This document shows positions 1 to 6,255 of a stretch of DNA of 18,493 bases, in pieces. Under the pieces are notes generated by a model. It had not been told where the DNA came from. It saw nothing but the letters and a program-made list of their open reading frames with translations, and did not search any database. This DNA comes from Bacteroidota bacterium. Its GTDB lineage: Bacteria > Bacteroidota > Bacteroidia > B-17B0 > B-17BO. The translations under genes were made by a program, and so were the position numbers. The first letter of the stretch is position 1. Every line of letters starts with the position of its first letter. Where the stretch lies: the NCBI GenBank assembly GCA_025356715.1, contig JANXRU010000303.1, positions 1 through 18,493 of the forward strand, given 5' to 3'.

Positions 1-1
1 A

Positions 2-409
2 GCATTTAAAGAAGCCCAAAAAGCCTTTGATGCAGATGAAGTACCTGTTGGTGCCGTTATTGTGGCCGAAAATAAAATCATAGCTCGCGGCCATAATTTA
101 ACCGAACAACTAAATGATGTAACGGCTCATGCCGAAATGCAAGCGATTACCTCTGCCGCTAATTATATTGGTGGCAAATACTTAAACGATTGTACGTTGT
201 ATGTAACACTAGAGCCTTGTTTAATGTGCGCGGGTGCTTTACAATGGACTCATATTACTAAAATAGTGTACGGCGCATCAGATGACAAAAAAGGATATTC
301 AAAAATAAATCAACCTGTATTGCACCCAAAAACAGTCGTTGTTAAAGGTGTTTTAGAAGATGAATGTTCTAAATTATTAAAAGATTTTTTTCAAAAAAAA
401 CGAAAATGA
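2..409 (+). CDS. tadA: tRNA-specific adenosine deaminase TadA, 5'-truncated by window edge
   Basis: The family deaminates A34 to inosine in the anticodon wobble position of tRNA-Arg(ACG), in the cytoplasm. The frame is open from the window edge: codons from base 2 read AFKEAQKAFDADEVPVGAVI, the usual TadA N-terminal region, so only about a dozen residues are missing. The GTG at 62 is internal, not a start. The zinc site is intact: HAEM (His ligand and proton-shuttling Glu, near base 128) and PCLMC (two Cys ligands, near base 213). The C-terminal end is basic (QKKRK) and encoded by a T7-C-A8 run at 385-400. The TGA stop at 407-409 overlaps the ATG of the next gene by 4 bp (ATGA), so translational coupling to the lipoprotein is likely. 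Identification is firm; only the 5' end is lacking. Confidence 0.95.
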   Translation, partial: AFKEAQKAFDADEVPVGAVIVAENKIIARGHNLTEQLNDVTAHAEMQAITSAANYIGGKYLNDCTLYVTLEPCLMCAGALQWTHITKIVYGASDDKKGYSKINQPVLHPKTVVVKGVLEDECSKLLKDFFQKKRK

Positions 410-1449
410 AATTTATAATTAATTATATATATATCGTTGTAGTTTTCATTTTATTAAATTCTTGTGTAAAAGATAAACCACAAGAGCCTATTACAACGTT
501 TGCTAATTTAAATTCTACCAATAAAGTATTTGTAATTAACGAAGGTGGGTATACTCATGTAAATGCAAGTGTTTCCTTGTATGATGCCATAACAGGAGCT
601 GTTGTCGAAGATTTTTTTGCTCAACAAAATAGTTCGACCGTGTTGGGAGATGTTTGTCAGAGTTTGACAAAATACAATAATGCGTATTATTTGGTTATTA
701 ATAATTCTAGTAAAATAGAAGTTGTTTCTACCTACGACTTTAAAAAAACGGGCACTATTACAGGATTCAATTCTCCTCGTTATCTGTTGCCAATCACTTA
801 CAATAAAGGCTATGTGAGTGATTTACATGCGCGCTCTATTCAAATTATTGATTTAAATACGAATGCCATTACGGGCTCTATTCCCACTTATAGTAATACA
901 GAAGAGATGGTATTAGTATATAATAAAGCATTTGTTACAAGCCCAAGTAACAATTATTGTTATGTTATTAATGCCATTACCGATGTAGTCTCGGATAGTA
1001 TCAATGTTGGCAAGGGTGCATCCAATATCATCGTCGATAAAAATTCTAAAATATGGATATTAGCAAGTGGCAGTACTTCGGCAAGCCAAGTTGGTAAATT
1101 AACTCGTATTAATCCCGTGACATTGCAAGTTGAATTAAGTTTATCATTTACTACAACAGATAGCCCAATTCAATTATGTGCAAATAAAACACGCGACACG
1201 TTGTATTATTTAAATAAAGGCATTTGTCAATTCCCTATCGTTAATACCTCCTTACCTGCTTTACCACTTGTCAATCAAGGCTCTAAAATATATTATGGAT
1301 TAGGTGTAAATCCAATAGACTATAATATTTATGTAAGCGATGCTATTGATTATGTCCAAAAATCTACCATCGAAGTTTATGCTGTTAATGGGAATTTTAA
1401 AACGAGCTTCAAGGCAGGATATATTTCTAACGGATTTATGTTTGAATAA
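406..1449 (+). CDS. beta-propeller lipoprotein, DUF5074/YncE-like
   Basis: A 347-residue protein with a lipoprotein signal: hydrophobic residues 4-17, then LLNSC with Cys20 as the predicted lipidated residue. The following VKDK could act as a Bacteroidota surface-export signal, though the match is loose. The mature part resembles DUF5074/YncE-type propellers: it opens with VFVINEGGYTHVNASVSLYD, continues with blade-like repeats ending in short turns (IDLNTN, INAITD, INPVTL), and closes with VYAVNGNFKTSFKAGYISNG. Family members are often encoded beside TonB-dependent receptors and some bind cobalamin (BtuG-type). No receptor gene is visible here, so no ligand can be assigned. The start overlaps the tadA stop by 4 bp, and a strong hairpin terminator follows 26 bp after the stop. 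Propeller lipoprotein is secure; family assignment is by recognition and ligand is unknown. Confidence 0.8.
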   Translation: MKFIINYIYIVVVFILLNSCVKDKPQEPITTFANLNSTNKVFVINEGGYTHVNASVSLYDAITGAVVEDFFAQQNSSTVLGDVCQSLTKYNNAYYLVINNSSKIEVVSTYDFKKTGTITGFNSPRYLLPITYNKGYVSDLHARSIQIIDLNTNAITGSIPTYSNTEEMVLVYNKAFVTSPSNNYCYVINAITDVVSDSINVGKGASNIIVDKNSKIWILASGSTSASQVGKLTRINPVTLQVELSLSFTTTDSPIQLCANKTRDTLYYLNKGICQFPIVNTSLPALPLVNQGSKIYYGLGVNPIDYNIYVSDAIDYVQKSTIEVYAVNGNFKTSFKAGYISNGFMFE

Positions 1450-1475
1450 TTAATTTATTAGAAATTTAATTCAAC

Positions 1476-1511
1476 AAAAAAGGCTGACTCTATAAAGAGA
1501 CAGCCTTTTTT
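1476..1511. terminator. bidirectional Rho-independent terminator
   Basis: AAAAAAGGCTG (from 1476) pairs with CAGCCTTTTTT (to 1511); inside it CTC pairs with GAG around a TATAAA loop. The A-tract and T-tract flank both sides, so it can end transcription in both directions. It lies between the convergent lipoprotein gene (stop 1449) and DUF5606 gene (stop 1529). Confidence 0.92.
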
Positions 1512-1528
1512 GTTATTGATATCAATAC

Positions 1529-2074
1529 TTAAGCTACACCAGTTTTTCTAACACCAGTTGTTTTCTTATTTCCAGTACTTGTTTTTGCTTTGTTAACGTC
1601 CTTTACTGCTGTTTTCTTAACAGTTGCTTTTTTCTCAGTTGCAGCTTTTACAATTTTCTCAGTCGCTGCATCTTTTTTATCAGACTCTTTTACTTTTAAG
1701 TTGCCTGTAGTTTGTAAGCCATTATACCAATTAAATAACTTACGCATATTACTTGTGTAAACACGCTCTTTATCATATTCAGGTAATACAACTTCAAAAT
1801 AGGCAGCCACTGCTTTATCATCAGCTTTTGCATCTAAACAAGCGCCACCTTTTTCTTTATCAAAAATTGCCTTCATGATTTCAGCAACTGGCTTGTCTTC
1901 TCCTGTAGTAAACATACTAATATCTTCTAACGAACTTACTTTAGCCGTAGAGCTAATAGATGTGCGTTTTTTGTCATGTAAGTTCTCTACAATAATTCCG
2001 TTTTTAGATTGTGCAACAACTTTATATAATCCTGGTTGTCCACTAATAGAGATAATTCCTGTTAAATCAATCAT
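1529..2074 (-). CDS. DUF5606-family protein with Lys/Ala/Thr-rich tail
   Basis: A 181-residue soluble protein of unknown function, found widely in Bacteroidota. Residues 1-60 (IISISGQPGLYKVV, NGIIVENLHDKKRTSI, SSLEDISMFTTGED) match the conserved DUF5606 N-terminal region. Residues 61-122 (VAEIMKAIFDKEKGG, VLPEYDKERVYTSNMRKLFN, WYNGL) match the usual second domain (DUF6852-type). Residues 123-181 form a low-complexity basic tail with 16 Lys and one Arg in 59 residues, rich in Ala and Thr, with AATEKKA, TVKKTA and TGNKKTTG runs like histone H1/AlgP-type tails. No signal peptide or membrane segment. The ATG at 2074 fits the conserved family N-terminus, and a -7 element lies just upstream. Family call is confident; a nucleic-acid role for the tail is only inference. 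Confidence 0.85.
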   Translation of the reverse strand: MIDLTGIISISGQPGLYKVVAQSKNGIIVENLHDKKRTSISSTAKVSSLEDISMFTTGEDKPVAEIMKAIFDKEKGGACLDAKADDKAVAAYFEVVLPEYDKERVYTSNMRKLFNWYNGLQTTGNLKVKESDKKDAATEKIVKAATEKKATVKKTAVKDVNKAKTSTGNKKTTGVRKTGVA

Positions 2075-2094
2075 GTTAGTTAAATTTTAGGAAA

Positions 2095-2102
2095 CAAAAA
2101 TA
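2095..2102 (-). promoter_or_regulatory. putative -7 promoter element for the DUF5606 gene
   Basis: On the minus strand this reads TATTTTTG, an exact match to the Bacteroidota -7 consensus TAnnTTTG, about 20 bp upstream of the ATG at 2074. No convincing TTTG -33 element is present about 19 bp further upstream. Confidence 0.5.
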
Positions 2103-2197
2103 ACATTTTTTTAGAATTTAACCTATCTACATTGTGTTTTAATTTTTTCAACTTTTTTACAGGTTTGAAGGTGTATTTATAAACAATCAAGCTTAAT

Positions 2198-2242
2198 GCT
2201 ATAATTTGTAGCAATTATAAACTATAAATTATAGTATTTTTG
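2198..2242 (+). promoter_or_regulatory. operator-like palindromes abutting the polymerase promoter
   Basis: TATTTTTG at 2235-2242 matches the Bacteroidota -7 element TAnnTTTG and lies only 7 nt before the ATG at 2250, so the transcript would be leaderless or nearly so. Immediately upstream are nested inverted repeats: ACTATAA-A-TTATAGT (2221-2235, perfect 7+1+7); CTATAATTT (2199-2207) with AAATTATAG (2226-2234); and TATAATT (2200-2206) with AATTATA (2213-2219). The last base of the first palindrome overlaps the -7 element. This layout is typical of a repressor site, but no regulator is encoded nearby, and the -33 box is missing at the usual spacing. Confidence 0.55.
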
Positions 2243-2249
2243 TTTCATC

Positions 2250-3566
2250 ATGGTAACTATTTCTAAATTAGCTCCTCATAAAGAGCCTCGTATATTGTTT
2301 GTTGATATGAATAGCTTTTTTGCAAGTTGTGAGCAACAAGTTAATTTTCACTTACGGAATAGGCCAGTGGGAGTATGTGTTTATCCGAGTAAGTTTGGTT
2401 GCATTATCGCCCCTAGCATAGAGGCTAAGCGCTTTGGCGTTAAAACAGGCATGCGTTTAAACGACGCCATGTTACTATGCCCTCAATTAGTGCCTTTAGA
2501 AACAAATCCAGAACGTTATCGCCAATTTCATGTAAAAATAATGGCTGTATTAAAGAAGTATAGTAACGATGTTTTCCCTAAAAGTATTGACGAAGCCATT
2601 GTTGATTTAACGCAGTATTCTTTGGTGCATAAAGATGTATTATCAGTAGCTAGGGACATTAAGAGAGATATAGCAAATGAAGTAGGGGATTGGCTTAAAT
2701 GTTCTATTGGCGTAGCTCCTAATTATTTTTTAGCTAAGTTAGCATCAGATATACAAAAGCCCGATGGGTTAACCATAATTAATAGTGAGAATATCGATAC
2801 AATTTTATCAAAACTCAAATTAACCGATTTACCAGGAATAGCTCACGGTACGGAAGTTCGGTTAAATAAAGGAGGCATTACAACGCCTTTACAACTGCGC
2901 TACGCTTCCCCCGAAAATTTAAAAGCCATTTTGCGTAGTGTAACTGGTTTTTATTGGCATTGCCGGTTAAATTTTATAGAAGTAGATGTTAATAATGAAC
3001 AAGATTATAAAACGATGCAAGCCATGCGTCACTTATCCAAAGAGCAACGCCAGAGTATAGACGGTATTAATGATATTTTTTTAACTCTATGTTTAACCCT
3101 CGAAAAGCGAATGGTTCAGCGACATTTTTTTTGTCATCATATTGGTTTTTCTATTAAATACGCCAATGGCGAGCGTTGGGATGATTTTATTAAAATACAA
3201 ACTGCCATGCAGGATGGCCTTGAAATATTTGAAGCACTTACAAATCGGATGATTGAGTTTACGACTAAAACTAAAATAAACTCACTCATTAACTCAGGTA
3301 TCACAAGTATTTCGGTATTTGTTTCTCAATTTATAAAAAGTAATTTGGTAGCTTATAATTTATTTGAAGACCATACTAAAAAAGATAAACTTCGAGAAAC
3401 GGTATATCAATTAAAAGAACGGTTTGGTAAAGAAAAAATACAACGAGCTGTGGAACTAAAGGATGAAGGTACTTATAAGGATGTGATTGGCTTTGGCTCG
3501 GTTAAAGATTTAGAAGAAGAAGAACAGGACATTATAGAAACAGATACGTTTAATTATTACGAATAA
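2250..3566 (+). CDS. Y-family DNA polymerase (DinB/Pol IV-like, impB/mucB/samB type)
   Basis: Translesion DNA polymerase of 438 residues. The first metal-binding Asp is D19 in FVDMNSFFASCEQ, with F24 at the steric-gate position (Asp+5). The second catalytic site is SIDEA, D114-E115. The fingers contain IAPSIEAKRFGVKTGM (residues 53-68). A helix-hairpin-helix-like thumb follows near LTDLPGIAHGTEVRLNKGGI, and the little-finger domain near residues 255-350. YNLFED (369-374) could be a weak beta-clamp-binding motif. The acidic C-terminus ends in ETDTFNYYE. All catalytic acids are present, so it should be active. The DUF72 gene starts 5 bp after the stop, indicating one operon. In many Bacteroidota such polymerases sit in SOS-type mutagenesis cassettes, so damage induction is plausible. 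Whether it is closer to DinB or UmuC is not settled. Confidence 0.92.
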   Translation: MVTISKLAPHKEPRILFVDMNSFFASCEQQVNFHLRNRPVGVCVYPSKFGCIIAPSIEAKRFGVKTGMRLNDAMLLCPQLVPLETNPERYRQFHVKIMAVLKKYSNDVFPKSIDEAIVDLTQYSLVHKDVLSVARDIKRDIANEVGDWLKCSIGVAPNYFLAKLASDIQKPDGLTIINSENIDTILSKLKLTDLPGIAHGTEVRLNKGGITTPLQLRYASPENLKAILRSVTGFYWHCRLNFIEVDVNNEQDYKTMQAMRHLSKEQRQSIDGINDIFLTLCLTLEKRMVQRHFFCHHIGFSIKYANGERWDDFIKIQTAMQDGLEIFEALTNRMIEFTTKTKINSLINSGITSISVFVSQFIKSNLVAYNLFEDHTKKDKLRETVYQLKERFGKEKIQRAVELKDEGTYKDVIGFGSVKDLEEEEQDIIETDTFNYYE

Positions 3567-3571
3567 CACAC

Positions 3572-4477
3572 ATGGATTTTGGAAGAACCAATCAGTTAGA
3601 ACTTGTTAATTTTGCTTTACCTTCTAACCATCAAGGTGTTAAAAAAGTATTGGGCGGTGCGAAAGCGCAATTTCCACACGTATACGTGGGAGGTGTGTTG
3701 TGGAGTGATGATGCGTTTGTGGGAACCATTTATCCTGAAAGAGCCAAGCCAAAAGATTATGCAAAATATTATAGCCGACAATTTAATACCATTGAACTTA
3801 ACTTGACACATTACCGCTTGCCCGAAAAAGAAAAAATACAAAGGTGGTTCGAGGAATCTCCTGCTGATTTTAAATTTTGCCCTAAAATTCACCAAGCAAT
3901 TAGTCACTCCAGTAATTTATTATCTGTAGTAGATTATATGGAAGAGTTTTATAAGATTGTTAAACCTTTGCAACATAAATTAGGTGCCTGTTTATTGCAA
4001 TTACCACCTCACTTTTCGCCCAAACGTTGCCACGAATTATTAGCCTTTTTAGATAAAAGTAACCTGCGTGACTTAGCAATCGAATTACGCCACCCCGATT
4101 GGTTTATTGAAGGGAAGGAACTTAACCTACTTTCTAATTATTTGTATAAAAATCAAATGGGATTGGTATTAACCGATACGCCTATGCGCAGAGATGTATT
4201 ACACATGCGCTTAACAAATAAAACCGCTTTTATTAGATTCAATGCCAATGATAAACATCCGAGTGATTATGAGCGAATTGACGAATGGATACATCAGCTT
4301 TTTGAATGGATGGAACAAGGATTAGAAACGATTTACTTTTTTGTACACACACCAACTCAATTTTTTATGCCCGAATTAGTCACGTATATTATTCAGCAAT
4401 TCAAAAAAGATTGTGGAGTTACAATGTCGCTACCAAAAATAAAAGCCGTTCATAGTAGTAATGAAAAATTATTTTAG
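3572..4477 (+). CDS. DUF72 (YecE-like) TIM-barrel protein
   Basis: A 301-residue protein of the DUF72 family, a TIM-barrel fold distantly related to sugar-phosphate isomerase/endonuclease IV barrels; its biochemical role is unknown. Diagnostic segments are YVGGVLWSDDAFVGTIYPE (from about residue 37), YAKYYSRQFNTIELNLTHYR (around 63-82), FKFCPKIHQAISH (about 100-112), LGACLLQLPPHFSP, LAIELRHPDWF and FIRFNAND, then YFFVHTP near the C-terminus. It carries an N-terminal extension of about 35 residues before the domain. It starts 5 bp after the polymerase stop, so it is almost certainly co-transcribed and translationally coupled. The pairing suggests a DNA-damage or nucleic-acid context, but this is guilt by association. 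No terminator is obvious after the TAG. Confidence 0.87.
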   Translation: MDFGRTNQLELVNFALPSNHQGVKKVLGGAKAQFPHVYVGGVLWSDDAFVGTIYPERAKPKDYAKYYSRQFNTIELNLTHYRLPEKEKIQRWFEESPADFKFCPKIHQAISHSSNLLSVVDYMEEFYKIVKPLQHKLGACLLQLPPHFSPKRCHELLAFLDKSNLRDLAIELRHPDWFIEGKELNLLSNYLYKNQMGLVLTDTPMRRDVLHMRLTNKTAFIRFNANDKHPSDYERIDEWIHQLFEWMEQGLETIYFFVHTPTQFFMPELVTYIIQQFKKDCGVTMSLPKIKAVHSSNEKLF

Positions 4478-5002
4478 GAGATTGATGTAATACTATTTTT
4501 TTATTCCTTACATAATATTATTGAATCGTTTTTAAATTCATCGCTAACTTATTCAATAAATGATAGTTGTTTTTTATATAATTTGTCATAAAAAATCAAA
4601 GGTTTATCTAAAATAGACGATTAAAAATCAGAGGTTTTATGTAACATTCATTAATTTTTGTGATTAGTTTTGTGATTAGGTTTAAAAACACTACTCTAAT
4701 AAGCCTTTTAGATGATATTTTAACTATTTCTAACATATGCTTAACAAAAATTAGGTTACAACAAAAACTAAATACAATTATTTTTCATTATTTTTAATAA
4801 ATGCTTTGAAAACCTTTCTATTAAAGTCATTTCAAGGGTTATCAACGAAAAAATGTTAATAGCAGATTGTTAAAAACAAGCACTGTAATGTTAATTTCAT
4901 TTATAAGAAATTCAATCATTTTTAATCAGATTTGTAAAACGGATTAACTAAACAAAACATCTCTGTTTTTTTTTGCAAGAGATTATATATAAAGATAAAA
5001 TT
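4478..5002. other. 525-bp gene-free region upstream of nrdB with short repeats
   Basis: No convincing coding sequence, tRNA or known riboswitch seen. It holds a perfect tandem 12-bp duplication TTTTGTGATTAG (4656-4667 and 4668-4679). TAGTTTTG at 4665-4672 matches the -7 promoter consensus, though without a clear -33 box. An imperfect direct repeat AAAAATCAAAGGTTTAT (4591-4607) recurs as AAAAATCAGAGGTTTTAT (4623-4640), 32 bp apart. Inverted repeats are TTATTGAAT/ATTCAATAA (4518-4526, 4551-4559) and ATCTCT/AGAGAT (4959-4964, 4978-4983), the latter around a T9 run about 20 bp before the nrdB ATG. It probably carries the ribonucleotide reductase control region. Confidence 0.6.
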
Positions 5003-5974
5003 ATGATAGAACCAATATTAGCTGAAAACAAAGACCGCTTTGTTATTTTCCCAATCAAACACAATGACATTTGGGAATTTTACAAAAAATCGGAAGCAAG
5101 TTTTTGGACGGCCGAAGAAATTGACTTATCCCAAGACATGACGGATTGGAATAATAAGTTGAATGATAACGAACGTCATTTTATAAAACATGTGTTAGCG
5201 TTTTTTGCAGCGAGTGATGGAATCGTAAATGAAAATTTAGCGATTAATTTCCTAAATGAAGTTCAATACCCTGAAGCGCGTTTCTTTTATGGTTTTCAAA
5301 TCATGATGGAGAACATTCATTCTGAAACCTATTCTTTATTAATTGATACTTATATTAAAGACTCAGCAGAAAAAGATAAATTATTACATGCCGTTGAAAC
5401 TGTGCCTTGTGTTGGTAAAAAAGCGGATTGGGCTTTGCGTTGGATTCAAAATGGTTCTTTTGCTGAGCGTTTAATTGCTTTTGCAGCTGTAGAAGGAATT
5501 TTCTTTTCAGGTTCTTTTTGCTCTATCTTTTGGTTAAAAAAACGTGGCTTAATGCCAGGCTTAAGCTTTAGTAATGAGTTAATTTCTCGTGATGAAGGCT
5601 TACACTGCGATTTCGCTTGTTTATTATATGCTGATCATGTCGTAAATAAATTACCTAAACAACAAGTAACTGATATCATTACAGATGCGGTTGCTATAGA
5701 AAAGGACTTTGTATCGGACGCTATTCCAGTTAAATTAATTGGAATGAATGCAGATTTAATGTGTCAATACATTGAGTTTTGTGCCGACAGATTGTTACTA
5801 GCTTTAGGTTGCGATAAATTCTATAATGCTGTCAATCCATTTGATTTTATGGAAATGATTTCATTACAAGGTAAAACCAATTTTTTCGAAAAACGCGTTG
5901 CCGAATACCAAAAAGCGGGCGTTATGGGTAATCAAGAAGAAAAAAACGTGTTTAATTTAGATGAGGATTTTTAG
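5003..5974 (+). CDS. nrdB: ribonucleotide reductase small subunit, class Ia (R2), eukaryote-like
   Basis: Forms the diiron-tyrosyl radical that starts reduction of ribonucleoside diphosphates by NrdA. With the ATG at 5003 it has 323 residues and begins [20 protein letters not shown], the usual family start; an upstream in-frame TTG at 4973 adds ten unconserved residues and is rejected. All metal and radical residues are visible: D72 ([13 protein letters not shown]), E103 and H106 (MMENIHSE), Y110 (SETYSLL, the radical tyrosine), E164 (VEGIFF), E198 and H201 (DEGLHC). The C-terminal NVFNLDEDF resembles the eukaryotic R2 tail that docks on the large subunit. Motif wording and spacing follow the mouse R2 type rather than E. 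coli NrdB. nrdA follows after 281 bp, an unusually wide gap for partners, with palindromes that suggest separate control. Confidence 0.97.
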   Translation: MIEPILAENKDRFVIFPIKHNDIWEFYKKSEASFWTAEEIDLSQDMTDWNNKLNDNERHFIKHVLAFFAASDGIVNENLAINFLNEVQYPEARFFYGFQIMMENIHSETYSLLIDTYIKDSAEKDKLLHAVETVPCVGKKADWALRWIQNGSFAERLIAFAAVEGIFFSGSFCSIFWLKKRGLMPGLSFSNELISRDEGLHCDFACLLYADHVVNKLPKQQVTDIITDAVAIEKDFVSDAIPVKLIGMNADLMCQYIEFCADRLLLALGCDKFYNAVNPFDFMEMISLQGKTNFFEKRVAEYQKAGVMGNQEEKNVFNLDEDF

Positions 5975-6028
5975 ATAAATCATTCATAGGTTAAAATCCC
6001 CTTTTAATAAGGTACTAAAAATGATTGA

Positions 6029-6046
6029 ACAAAATTAAAATTTTGT
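6029..6046. repeat. perfect 8+2+8 palindrome in the nrdB-nrdA spacer
   Basis: ACAAAATT-AA-AATTTTGT, 55 bp after the nrdB stop. TCCCCTT (about 5997-6003) and AAGGGA (about 6047-6052) flank it as a partial outer pair. It has the same 8+2+8 geometry as the palindrome at 6191-6208 but an unrelated, all-AT core. A protein site or an RNA stem are both possible; no T-run follows, so it is not a standard terminator. Confidence 0.4.
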
Positions 6047-6185
6047 AAGGGAATGTTAGCCTCTAAAAACACGAAAATAAAAACATAAAATAAAACTATC
6101 GCCCACAAAGGTCATAAAACAAAGAATAAAATAATTAACCGTCATTTTGTTAATATCAAAAAATAACGGGTGTAAAAAAAAGAAA

Positions 6186-6208
6186 TTATAGCTATAACTT
6201 GTTATAGC
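6186..6208. promoter_or_regulatory. operator-like palindromes upstream of nrdA
   Basis: Two overlapping perfect inverted repeats: TTATAGCTATAA (6186-6197) and GCTATAAC-TT-GTTATAGC (6191-6208), 48 bp before the nrdA ATG. The two-base spacer is too short for a good RNA loop, so a dimeric DNA-binding protein is more likely. It does not resemble the usual NrdR box (acaCwAtATaTwGtgt). The half-sites TTATAG/CTATAA also occur in the palindrome before the Y-family polymerase. Confidence 0.5.
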
Positions 6209-6255
6209 GAAACTGAGACACTAATAAGAAATTAATACTAAAAAAATTTAACACT

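Noticed and set aside
62..64. GTG as the tadA start
   Set aside because: Codons upstream of it are open to the window edge and encode conserved TadA residues.
385..400. T7-C-A8 homopolymer run at the end of tadA as a programmed frameshift site
   Set aside because: The frame is intact, and the run lies in the non-conserved C-terminal tail a few codons before the stop.
1875..2090. Plus-strand open frame antisense to the DUF5606 start
   Set aside because: It mirrors the conserved DUF5606 N-terminal region and has no independent coding signs.
4518..4559. TTATTGAAT/ATTCAATAA inverted repeat as a terminator for the DUF72 operon
   Set aside because: A 24-base loop, an all-weak stem and no adjacent T-run; noted only as a repeat in the gene-free region.
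4839..4847. TTATCAACG as a possible DnaA box
   Set aside because: Two mismatches to TTATnCACA, single occurrence, and no origin-linked genes nearby.
4973..5002. In-frame TTG start for nrdB, ten codons upstream
   Set aside because: The extra residues are not like the family N-terminus, while the ATG at 5003 gives the expected [10 protein letters not shown] start.
4478..5002. Adenosylcobalamin riboswitch controlling the reductase
   Set aside because: No B12-box-like conserved core was found by eye, and the enzyme is the cobalamin-independent class Ia.
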